A stretch of 12,740 nt of DNA, from NCBI GenBank assembly GCA_020438245.1, contig JAGQUY010000110.1, forward strand, positions 1-12,740, given 5' to 3'. The translations under genes were made by a program, and so were the position numbers. The notes under the pieces are model-generated. The model did no database searches. It was not told where the DNA came from and saw only the letters and a list, made by a program, of their open reading frames with translations. Source of the DNA: Bacteroidota bacterium (GTDB lineage: Bacteria; CLD3; SB21). Shown in pieces: positions 6,590 to 12,676 of the stretch. The number at the start of each line of letters is the position of its first letter. The stretch's first letter is position 1.

Positions 6590-7921
6590 ATGCTGGATAC
6601 ACTCGCTAATGTTTTCAAAATCCCAGAGCTGAGAAAAAGAGTTTTCTTTACGCTGGGTATTCTCCTGATCGAACGGATTGCTGCGCACATTCCGGCCCCC
6701 GGAATCAATGCGTTGGCTCTGGGCCAATACTTTAAACAAGCTGAGAACACCCTTCTCAGCTTTTACGATTTGTTTGCGGGTGGCGGCTTGAGTCAGGCAA
6801 CCATAGCGGCGCTGGGCATCATGCCGTATATCAGCGCTTCCATCATCCTACAATTGCTTGGCACAACGGTTCCTTATCTGCAAAAACTGCAGCGGGAAGG
6901 TGAAGAAGGTCGAAAAAAGATTAACCAGATGACGCGGTACGGTACCGTAGCGTTGTCCGCCGTCCAGGCCTTGGGAGTTGCCACTTGGATGTGCAGCCTG
7001 AGCGTGGTGCTTGGGAGTCAGGAAGTGAAAGTTGTTCCGGACCAGGGGCCGCTTTTTTATCTCCTTATCATGGTTACCATGACGACCTGTACGATGTTCA
7101 TCATGTGGCTTGGGGAGCAGATTACCGAGCAAGGTGTCGGCAACGGCATCTCGTTGATTATCACCATTGGAATTCTGGCTCGTTTTCCCGCCGCCATTTT
7201 TGACGAGGCCCAGCAAATTGCGAATGGCAACCGAAATATTATGATTGAGCTCGTCCTTGTCGCGATTCTCCTGGGTATTGTGGCCGCCATTGTCTTTATC
7301 ACGCAAGGTGTTCGAAAAGTGCCGGTCCAATATGCCAGACGGGTTATCGGGCGCAAAGTATATGGCGGGCAATCCACGCATATCCCAATGAGGGTGAATA
7401 TTGCCGGTGTGATGCCCATCATATTCGCACAATCGATCATGTTTGTGCCAAATACAGTGGCAACCTTTTTTCCCGGCAGCTTCTCTGAGTTCATCACGAC
7501 GCATTTTTCAATCGATTCCGGATTTTACAACTTTGCCTTTTTGATTATCATTGTGTTCTTCACCTATTTTTATACGGCGATTGCCATGAATCCGGCAGAA
7601 GTGGCGGATAATCTGAAGAAACAGGGTGCGTTTATTCCCGGAGTTCGACCCGGGAAGAAGACCTCGGATTTCATTGACAACATTTTGACCCGAGTCACCC
7701 TGCCCAGCGCAATCTTTCTGGGAATCATCGCTATTCTGCCCTTTTTTGTCCGTCATGCCACGGATGTTTCGTACAGTTTTGCCTCTTTCTTCGGCGGCAC
7801 CTCCTTGCTCATTATTGTGGGAGTGGCTCTGGATACGATTCAGCAGGTGGAGTCACACTTAGTGATGAGGCATTACGACGGATTTCTCAAGACGGGTCGT
7901 ATTCGCGGCCGGAGAAGCTGA
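6590..7921 (+). CDS. secY: Protein translocase channel subunit SecY
   Basis: SecY forms the pore of the SecYEG channel in the cytoplasmic membrane, through which SecA or the ribosome pushes unfolded proteins. The 443-residue length and ten hydrophobic segments fit the family. Visible signatures are the first-helix and plug region (HIPAPGIN at 33-40, FAGGGLSQATIAALGIMPYI about 62-81), QGVGNGISLI at 181-190, GGQSTHIPMRVNIAGVMPII about 259-278, and NPAEVADNLKKQGAFIPGVR at 334-353. The cytoplasmic C-terminus ends HYDGFLKTGRIRGRRS. GAGAAG at 6575-6580 is a weak site 9 bases before ATG 6590. A small hairpin spans the TGA stop. map follows directly, with no adk between them. Confidence 0.98.
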   Translation: MLDTLANVFKIPELRKRVFFTLGILLIERIAAHIPAPGINALALGQYFKQAENTLLSFYDLFAGGGLSQATIAALGIMPYISASIILQLLGTTVPYLQKLQREGEEGRKKINQMTRYGTVALSAVQALGVATWMCSLSVVLGSQEVKVVPDQGPLFYLLIMVTMTTCTMFIMWLGEQITEQGVGNGISLIITIGILARFPAAIFDEAQQIANGNRNIMIELVLVAILLGIVAAIVFITQGVRKVPVQYARRVIGRKVYGGQSTHIPMRVNIAGVMPIIFAQSIMFVPNTVATFFPGSFSEFITTHFSIDSGFYNFAFLIIIVFFTYFYTAIAMNPAEVADNLKKQGAFIPGVRPGKKTSDFIDNILTRVTLPSAIFLGIIAILPFFVRHATDVSYSFASFFGGTSLLIIVGVALDTIQQVESHLVMRHYDGFLKTGRIRGRRS

Positions 7922-7928
7922 CGGCTTC
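7914..7928 (+). other. Small hairpin over the secY stop codon
   Basis: GAAGC at 7914-7918 pairs with GCTTC at 7924-7928 around a five-base loop, TGACG, that contains the secY TGA stop (7919-7921). There is no T-run, so it is not a terminator. Because map has no clear ribosome site and starts 16 bases downstream, the element might affect coupling of map to secY. A five-base-pair stem can arise by chance, so support is weak. Confidence 0.25.
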
Positions 7929-7943
7929 GCGGGCCAGTGGTCC

Positions 7944-8702
7944 ATGATTCATATTAAGTCGAACGAGGAAATTGAGAAAATCCGAGAAAGTTGTCGGGTT
8001 GTAGTAGAGTGCCTGAGGTTGGCCAGTGAAATGGTCCGACCCGGGCTTAAGCTCAAAGAGCTTGAATTGTCCATTGAAAATTTGATCAGATCCCGCGGTG
8101 GCAAACCCGCTTTCAAAGGCTATCGGGGTTTTCCAGCCAGTGCTTGCCTCTCCGTAGATGATGTGGTAGTTCACGGCATTCCCAAAAAGGATGATGTTTT
8201 ATTGGACGGGCAAATAATTGGTGTTGACGTGGGTGTTGTCAAGGATGCCTTTTACGGGGATTCCGCGATTACGCTTCCGGTTGGAGACATTTCTCCTGAA
8301 AAAGCTCGTTTGTTGAAAGTAACCAAACAATCGCTGTATGAAGGAATTCACCAGGTTAAGTCGGGTCAGAGATTGCATGATGTTTCCGCAGCGGTTCAGA
8401 AACACGTTGAAGGCAATGGGTTTTCAATAGTCCGGGATCTCGTAGGTCATGGAATTGGCCGGGAACTACACGAGGAGCCCCAGGTTCCTAATTTCGGTAA
8501 GGCTGGAACGGGTCCTCGAATGAAAGCAGGAATGGTTTTTTGTATAGAACCGATGGTCAACGCGGGAACCTTTGAAGTGTATACGAAAGAGGATCGCTGG
8601 ACCATTTGCACACGGGACGGGCGGCCCTCCGCGCACTTCGAACATACGGTTGCAGTGACGGACAACGGTCCTGAAATTCTGACTCAATCGGATTTATTCT
8701 GA
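7944..8702 (+). CDS. map: Type I methionine aminopeptidase
   Basis: This metalloprotease removes the initiator methionine from nascent proteins, acting near the ribosomal tunnel exit after deformylation. The 252-residue length is that of the compact bacterial type I enzyme. All expected active-site residues are visible: His77 (VVVHGIP), metal ligands Asp95 (GVDVG), Asp106 (YGDSA), His169 (GHGIGRELHEEP), Glu202 (CIEPM) and Glu233 (HFEHTV). The N-terminus MIHIKSNEEIEKIRESC is typical, so ATG 7944 is accepted even though no good Shine-Dalgarno is seen (only AGTGG). It probably depends on translation of secY, which ends 22 bases upstream. The secY-map-infA order without adk resembles FCB-group genomes. 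Confidence 0.97.
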   Translation: MIHIKSNEEIEKIRESCRVVVECLRLASEMVRPGLKLKELELSIENLIRSRGGKPAFKGYRGFPASACLSVDDVVVHGIPKKDDVLLDGQIIGVDVGVVKDAFYGDSAITLPVGDISPEKARLLKVTKQSLYEGIHQVKSGQRLHDVSAAVQKHVEGNGFSIVRDLVGHGIGRELHEEPQVPNFGKAGTGPRMKAGMVFCIEPMVNAGTFEVYTKEDRWTICTRDGRPSAHFEHTVAVTDNGPEILTQSDLF

Positions 8703-8710
8703 GATAACTG

Positions 8711-8738
8711 TTGATTTTTTGACTTTTTCTTATATATT
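8711..8738 (+). promoter_or_regulatory. Candidate promoter upstream of infA
   Basis: Within the longest gene-free stretch of the window (97 bases between map and infA, clearly more AT-rich than its surroundings) there is TTGATT at 8711-8716 as a possible -35 box and TATATT at 8733-8738 as a possible -10 box, 16 bases apart. A transcript would start near 8745, leaving a leader of roughly 55 bases before infA. The spacing is one short of the sigma-70 optimum and the -35 box is imperfect. This would let infA-rpmJ-rpsM-rpsK-rpsD be expressed apart from the spc genes. It is seen only as a pattern. Confidence 0.45.
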
Positions 8739-8744
8739 GTGCAT

Positions 8745-8754
8745 CCCAATTGGG
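8745..8754 (+). promoter_or_regulatory. Perfect 10-base palindrome at the predicted infA transcript start
   Basis: CCCAATTGGG is a perfect inverted repeat located just downstream of the candidate -10 box, close to where transcription would begin. Such a site could be an operator for a dimeric repressor, or part of a leader stem. It is short, and no second copy was noticed in the window, so a chance origin is possible. Confidence 0.25.
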
Positions 8755-8799
8755 TAAGATCGACTTTAGATTATATTTTTCAAAGACTTAGGTGGAAAT

Positions 8800-9018
8800 T
8801 TGGCAAAAGAAGCGTTGATAAAAGTTGACGGAACGATACTGGAAACTTTGCCCAACGCCACGTTTCGTGTCAAGTTGGAAAATGGTCATGAAGTGCTTGC
8901 CCATATTTCCGGAAAAATGCGCATGCATTTTATTCGCATTTTACCTGGGGACAAAGTAACCGTGGAGCTGTCTCCGTATGATTTATCCAAGGGTCGTATT
9001 ACTTATCGATTTAAATAA
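8800..9018 (+). CDS. infA: Translation initiation factor IF-1, TTG start
   Basis: The 72-residue product matches IF-1 over its full length: AKEALIKVDGTILETLPNAT, then FRVKLENGHEVLAHISGKMR, then GDKVTVELSPYDLSKGRI. It is a single OB-fold that occupies the A site of the 30S subunit during initiation and works with IF-2 and IF-3. The start is TTG at 8800, with AGGTGG at 8790-8795 just upstream. No ATG is available that would give the conserved N-terminus. The gene follows a promoter-like gap and is 12 bases from rpmJ, a usual pairing. Confidence 0.97.
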   Translation: MAKEALIKVDGTILETLPNATFRVKLENGHEVLAHISGKMRMHFIRILPGDKVTVELSPYDLSKGRITYRFK

Positions 9019-9030
9019 GCGGGTGAAACC

Positions 9031-9144
9031 ATGAAAGTTCGCTCTTCTGTCAAGAAAATTTGTGTCAAGTGCAAGATTATTCGTCGCAAGGGTACTGTCA
9101 GGGTGATCTGCGAGAATAAGAAGCACAAGCAACGTCAGGGTTAA
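9031..9144 (+). CDS. rpmJ: 50S ribosomal protein L36 (bL36), zinc-binding form
   Basis: ATG 9031 opens a 37-codon gene ending in TAA at 9142-9144. The protein starts MKVRSSVKKICVKCKIIRRK, with the zinc ligands Cys11, Cys14, Cys27 and His32 all present, which marks the C+ type of L36. It is a small 23S rRNA binder put in late during 50S assembly. GCGGGTGA at 9018-9025 is a modest ribosome site. The infA-rpmJ-rpsM order is the standard start of an alpha-type block, and the length is typical (37-38). Confidence 0.97.
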   Translation: MKVRSSVKKICVKCKIIRRKGTVRVICENKKHKQRQG

Positions 9145-9168
9145 TCCCAACTTTTAAGGAGAACTATA

Positions 9169-9552
9169 GTGGCGCGTATTGCAGGGGTTGAATTACCCAA
9201 GGAAAAACGGGCGTTTATTGCACTGACTTACATTTACGGCATCGGTCGAACCTCGGCCCTCGATATTCTTGAAAAGGCCGGTGTAGATCCGCAAAAAAAA
9301 GTCAAAGATATGTCCGATGACGATGAAAATAAGATTCGTACCGTCATCAACAATGAGTTAAAGGTCGAAGGAGCGCTTCGAAGTGAAACCGGCCTAAACA
9401 TCAAACGGTTGATGGATATTGGTTGCTATCGGGGTCTTCGTCATCGCAAAGGACTCCCTGTTCGAGGTCAGCGAACAAGAACCAATTCGCGCACTCGCAA
9501 AGGCAAGCGTCGGACGATTGGTGGTCTCAAGAAGGTCGAAGCAAAGAAGTAA
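9169..9552 (+). CDS. rpsM: 30S ribosomal protein S13 (uS13), GTG start
   Basis: S13 at 127 residues begins ARIAGVELPKEKRAFIALTY and continues with IYGIGRTSALDILEKAGV. The C-terminal half holds IGCYRGLRHRKGLPVRGQRT and the basic NSRTRKGKRR tail, which reaches the P-site tRNA. It forms inter-subunit bridges with L5 and pairs with S19. The start is GTG at 9169, with AAGGAGA at 9156-9162. Only 24 bases separate it from rpmJ, too little for the long pseudoknot leader by which S4 represses the E. coli alpha operon, so that control is probably absent or different here. Confidence 0.97.
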   Translation: MARIAGVELPKEKRAFIALTYIYGIGRTSALDILEKAGVDPQKKVKDMSDDDENKIRTVINNELKVEGALRSETGLNIKRLMDIGCYRGLRHRKGLPVRGQRTRTNSRTRKGKRRTIGGLKKVEAKK

Positions 9553-9577
9553 AGATTTAAGGTAAAGGAGTATCCCG

Positions 9578-9985
9578 TTGGCAAAACCCAATCCAACCTC
9601 AGCAGCCGGTTCCTCTCCGCGCAAACGTAAGAAAGTCGTCGAGGCAACCGGTATCGCGACCATTCGAGCTACTTTTAACAACACGATTGTGACGCTCAGC
9701 AATCCGAATGGGGAAGTCATTACGTGGTGCACCTCGGGCAAAATGGGCTTCAGGGGCTCAAAGAAAAGTACGCCCTTTGCAGCTCAGGTGGCCGCCGAAA
9801 CTGCGGCCAAAGTGGCCATCGATTTGGGGATGCGCAAGGTTGAGGTCCGGGTAAAGGGTCCTGGTTCGGGACGAGAGTCCGCTATACGTTCGTTGCAGGC
9901 CGCGGGGCTGGAGATTACCGCCATTCGCGATTTGACGCCAATTCCTCATAACGGATGCCGTCCACCGAAAAAACGCCGCGTTTAA
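9578..9985 (+). CDS. rpsK: 30S ribosomal protein S11 (uS11), TTG start
   Basis: S11 at 135 residues has a polar lead of about 20 residues followed by the conserved GIATIRATFNNTIVTLSNPN, then SGKMGFRGSKKSTPFAAQVA and VKGPGSGRESAIRSLQAAGL. It ends in PIPHNGCRPPKKRRV, the highly conserved C-terminus. The protein lies on the 30S platform and lines the E-site mRNA exit. TTG at 9578 has AAAGGAG at 9564-9570 and gives the usual length. The next gene is rpsD, 29 bases on. Length and motifs are ordinary. Confidence 0.97.
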   Translation: MAKPNPTSAAGSSPRKRKKVVEATGIATIRATFNNTIVTLSNPNGEVITWCTSGKMGFRGSKKSTPFAAQVAAETAAKVAIDLGMRKVEVRVKGPGSGRESAIRSLQAAGLEITAIRDLTPIPHNGCRPPKKRRV

Positions 9986-10014
9986 TAACAAGATTTTGAT
10001 ATAGGAGATTCCGA

Positions 10015-10641
10015 ATGGCCAGATATACTGATGCGGTTTGCAAGCTTTGCCGGCGGGAGGGTGAAAAACTTTTTCTGAAGGGCAGCAAATGCGTAACCGA
10101 TAAGTGCCCTTTTGAAGTTCGCAGCTATGCACCAGGCGAGCATGGCACCAAGAGATCCAAAGCGTCCAACTACAGCATCCAGTTGCGAGAAAAAGAGAAG
10201 GTTCGACGTATTTACAGTCTTTTGCAAAGACAATTTCGGGGGTATTTTTCACGAGCCCAGAAACGCAAAGGCGTCACGGGTGTAACACTGTTGCAATTGC
10301 TCGAAAGCAGACTTGATAACATGGTTTACCGTCTCGGTTTTGCCTCCTCCCGGAATCAAAGTCGTCAGTTGATCCTTCATCGTCACGTCGAAGTGAATGG
10401 ACGCTTGGTGACCGTTCCGTCATTCCATCTCAGACCGGGAGATGAAATTTCCATTAGAGAAAAAAGCAAGAAACTCGGCCTGATCCACAGTTCCCTGAAA
10501 AGACAAAAAGAAGGAACCGGATTACAATGGGTAGATGTGGACAAAGCGAGCCTCAAGGGCAAATATTTGATGGTTCCAGAGAGAGAGCAGATACCTCTGG
10601 ATGTTCGGGAACAGCTAATCGTTGAGTTGTACTCGAAATAA
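10015..10641 (+). CDS. rpsD: 30S ribosomal protein S4 (uS4), zinc-binding form
   Basis: This 208-residue protein is S4, a primary assembly protein of the 16S 5' domain that also helps unwind mRNA at the entry site with S3 and S5. The N-terminal zinc site is complete, with Cys9, Cys12, Cys26 and Cys31 (CKLC and CVTDKC), so this is the C+ type. Then come SYAPGEHGTKR, the S4 RNA-binding domain from about residue 93 (LLQLLESRLDNMVYRLGFAS, HVEVNGRLV), and the end IPLDVREQLIVELYSK. TAGGAGA at 10002-10008 precedes ATG 10015. In E. coli S4 is the alpha-operon repressor; no equivalent target was recognised here. Confidence 0.97.
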   Translation: MARYTDAVCKLCRREGEKLFLKGSKCVTDKCPFEVRSYAPGEHGTKRSKASNYSIQLREKEKVRRIYSLLQRQFRGYFSRAQKRKGVTGVTLLQLLESRLDNMVYRLGFASSRNQSRQLILHRHVEVNGRLVTVPSFHLRPGDEISIREKSKKLGLIHSSLKRQKEGTGLQWVDVDKASLKGKYLMVPEREQIPLDVREQLIVELYSK

Positions 10642-10651
10642 CCCCATCAAT

Positions 10652-10680
10652 TTGATTTTTATTAAATACATCCATCTTAT
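10652..10680 (+). promoter_or_regulatory. Weak promoter-like element before rpoA
   Basis: The 57-base AT-rich gap between rpsD and rpoA holds TTGATT at 10652-10657 and TCTTAT at 10675-10680, 17 bases apart. The first hexamer is reasonable and the second is poor (CTTATA, shifted by one base, is the alternative). The gap is the second longest between genes in the window, which hints at an internal promoter that could adjust rpoA-rplQ expression, but the match alone is weak. Confidence 0.25.
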
Positions 10681-10698
10681 AAGAGAAGGAGAATAAGC

Positions 10699-11691
10699 GT
10701 GCAAAATTGGGCAGGCCTTCAGATGCCGGAGCGCATCGAGCTTGATGAATCTACATTCTCCACCACGTACGGAAAATTTATCATCCAGCCGCTGGAACGC
10801 GGGTATGGAGTGACGATCGGCAACTCGCTGAGGAGGGTCCTGTTATCCTCCCTGCCGGGTGCGGCTATTACCTCGATCAAGGTTGACGGCGTACTTCATG
10901 AGTTTTCCACTATTTCAGGAGTTGTGGAAGATGTTTCGGAAATCATCCTGAACCTGAAAGCCGTCCGGTTCAAGCTTCATAATAAGAAGCCGGACAAGGT
11001 CACAGTACATTTCAAAGGGGCCGGTGATTTCACGGCGGCGGCCATTCAAAAAGCATCCAACAGCGCCGATTTTGAAATCCTGAATCCGGATCTGCATATT
11101 GCGACGCTCAATAAAGATGCCAATTTTACCATGGAAATCAGGATTGGCAGGGGTAAGGGCTGGGTTACAGCGGAAGACAACAAATTCCCGGACATGCCGC
11201 TCGGAACCGTTCCCATCGACGCCATTTTCAATCCGATCAAGAATGTTCGATATCACATTGACAGTACCCGGGTGGGGCAGCATACGGACTATGAGAAGTT
11301 GACGCTGGAAGTTACTACCGATGGAAGCATTACGCCCGATGATGCAATGACGATCAGTGCCAGGCTCCTGCGTGACCATATTCAGCTTTTTATCAACTTC
11401 GAAATGGACGAAGAAGAGGAAAATGGGAAATTGGAGGACGACGAAGTTCGACGCATTCGACAGCTGCTGAAGATGAGCGTTGATGAGCTGGAACTTTCTG
11501 TTCGATCCCACAACTGTCTTAGGGCCGCCGGTATCAAAACGATTGGCGACCTGGTCAGCAAAGACGAGTCGGAGATGCTCAAGTACAGGAACTTCGGACG
11601 CAAGAGCCTTACCGAGCTGACCAAAATTCTGGAAGACCGCGGTGTAGGGTTCGGCATGGATGTGACCCGATATTTAAATGGCGACGATTAA
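10699..11691 (+). CDS. rpoA: DNA-directed RNA polymerase subunit alpha, GTG start
   Basis: This 330-residue protein is the alpha subunit, which dimerises to nucleate core polymerase and touches promoters and activators. The N-terminal domain shows KFIIQPLERGYGVTIGNSLR and RVLLSSLPGAAITSIKVDGV, then LHEFSTISGVVEDVSEIILN. A short acidic linker (about residues 236-249, DEEEENGKLEDDE) leads to the C-terminal domain with ELELSVRSHNCLRAAGI and NFGRKSLTEL. Arg269, Asn272, Gly300, Lys302 and Ser303 correspond to the E. coli residues 265, 268, 296, 298 and 299 that bind UP-element DNA, so UP-element recognition should be retained. GTG 10699 follows AAGGAG at 10685-10690. Confidence 0.98.
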   Translation: MQNWAGLQMPERIELDESTFSTTYGKFIIQPLERGYGVTIGNSLRRVLLSSLPGAAITSIKVDGVLHEFSTISGVVEDVSEIILNLKAVRFKLHNKKPDKVTVHFKGAGDFTAAAIQKASNSADFEILNPDLHIATLNKDANFTMEIRIGRGKGWVTAEDNKFPDMPLGTVPIDAIFNPIKNVRYHIDSTRVGQHTDYEKLTLEVTTDGSITPDDAMTISARLLRDHIQLFINFEMDEEEENGKLEDDEVRRIRQLLKMSVDELELSVRSHNCLRAAGIKTIGDLVSKDESEMLKYRNFGRKSLTELTKILEDRGVGFGMDVTRYLNGDD

Positions 11692-11708
11692 TCGATTATT
11701 GAGGAACT

Positions 11709-12272
11709 ATGAGACACGGTAAGAAAATTGTCAAACTCAGCCGGACGGCCAGTCACCGTCGGGCCCTGCTTAAGAATCTCTGCAATGAGTTGTTCCGGCA
11801 CAAACGAATTGTCACGACAATCTCGAAGGCCAAAGCCGCGCAACCTGTTGCCGAACGATTGTTGAGTTATGCAAAGCAAGATACACTGGCTTCGCGACGA
11901 ATCCTGCTAAGCCGCCTTGGCAAGCAGAAAATGATTACCGACCACCGAAATTCGGATGACAAGAAGCTTCTCCGTAAAACAATCATCGAAGAGCTGATGG
12001 GTGATATCGCGACGAAACTGAAGTCAATGGACGATGAGCGCAAGTCGGCAAACGCCAACTACACCGGCGGCGGTTATACCCGCATCCTTCGACTTGGAAA
12101 ACGCAAGGGAGACGCGGCAGAACTGGCGGTTTTGGAAATCGTCGGCTATGAATCCGAACAAATTGACAAGAAGTCGTCGGTTGCAGAAGAGAAAAAGTCC
12201 AAGGCCGAGCGTCGTATGTCTCTCGCAGAACGAATCAAAGCCAAAAAAGAAGAAATCCAAAGTTCCAAATAG
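11709..12272 (+). CDS. rplQ: 50S ribosomal protein L17 (bL17) with central insertion and charged C-terminal tail
   Basis: The first 70 residues are L17 (MRHGKKIVKLSRTASHRRAL, then HKRIVTTISKAKAAQPVAER and DTLASRRILLSRL). The second conserved half returns at GGGYTRILRLGKRKGDAAEL and AVLEIVGYE. Between them, from about residue 71 to 117, sits a segment roughly 25-30 residues longer than in the E. coli protein (GKQKMITDHRNSDDKKLLRK begins it), mostly charged and helix-prone. After about residue 152 a 35-residue Lys/Glu tail follows. The total is 187 residues against about 120-130 for simple L17s; tails are known in some FCB bacteria. L17 lies near the tunnel exit of the 50S subunit. TTGAGGAAC at 11699-11707 serves ATG 11709. 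Confidence 0.94.
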   Translation: MRHGKKIVKLSRTASHRRALLKNLCNELFRHKRIVTTISKAKAAQPVAERLLSYAKQDTLASRRILLSRLGKQKMITDHRNSDDKKLLRKTIIEELMGDIATKLKSMDDERKSANANYTGGGYTRILRLGKRKGDAAELAVLEIVGYESEQIDKKSSVAEEKKSKAERRMSLAERIKAKKEEIQSSK

Positions 12273-12294
12273 TCGATAACCACGGATAAACCCG

Positions 12295-12609
12295 ATGCCC
12301 ACGAAGAAGAAAACGGCCTCCCCGAAAAAAGCTGCGTCAGCCAAAACAAAGGCGACAAAGAAGAAGGCTTCAAAAAAAGCAGCTGAACCCGAGATTGAAT
12401 CTGAAGTCAAGGAAGTTGCGGCACCTGAGTCCGGGATTTTACCAAAGATTCAGTGTTTTGGATCCAGAAAGAAGATTATTTGCAGCCACTTACTCCTCGG
12501 CACTCGGAAATGCACGGCGAAGATGATAGCCAATGGCCGTCATGCAACGGTGAACGTGAGTAAGAAACGCCGGTGTGAATTCTATGAGGAAACTGCCTAT
12601 TCAGCATGA
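12295..12609 (+). CDS. Unrecognised small basic protein: Lys/Ala-rich tail plus four-cysteine domain
   Basis: I do not recognise this 104-residue product. Residues 1-30 contain 12 lysines and 8 alanines in SPKKAA/TKKKA/SKKAA-type runs, resembling histone-H1-like bacterial tails. Residues 31-45 are acidic (EPEIESEVKEVAAPE). From about residue 48 a compact region follows with Cys54, Cys63, Cys73 and Cys94, and His65 and His83, which might bind metal or form disulfides; the spacing fits no zinc motif I know. It lies 22 bases after rplQ on the same strand and 25 bases before the terminator, so it is very probably cotranscribed. The ribosome site is weak (CACGGA at 12281-12286). Structured C-terminal composition argues for a real gene. 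A ribosome-associated or nucleic-acid-binding role is only inference. Confidence 0.72.
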   Translation: MPTKKKTASPKKAASAKTKATKKKASKKAAEPEIESEVKEVAAPESGILPKIQCFGSRKKIICSHLLLGTRKCTAKMIANGRHATVNVSKKRRCEFYEETAYSA

Positions 12610-12634
12610 TTTTTTCATGTGAAGACGTTACATT

Positions 12635-12663
12635 AAGGCGACCCAATGTGGTCGCCTTTTTTG
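12635..12663 (+). terminator. Rho-independent terminator closing the cluster
   Basis: AAGGCGACC at 12635-12643 pairs perfectly with GGTCGCCTT at 12650-12658 (nine base pairs, six-base loop), and a T-run TTTTTT to 12662 continues as GTTTTT. It lies 25 bases after the last gene of the cluster. On the opposite strand the stem is followed only by two T residues and then AATG, so it acts in the + direction only. This is the only convincing terminator in the window. Confidence 0.93.
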
Positions 12664-12676
12664 TTTTTGGAGGCCG

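Noticed and set aside
9145..9168. E. coli-type S4-binding pseudoknot leader before rpsM
   Set aside because: Only 24 bases separate rpmJ and rpsM, and no pseudoknot pairing was recognised.
12034..12279. Overlapping + strand frame (81 codons) inside the rplQ 3' end, and similar ones at 940-1143, 4902-5216 and 6429-6632
   Set aside because: These are out-of-frame shadows of confirmed genes, without ribosome sites or family features.
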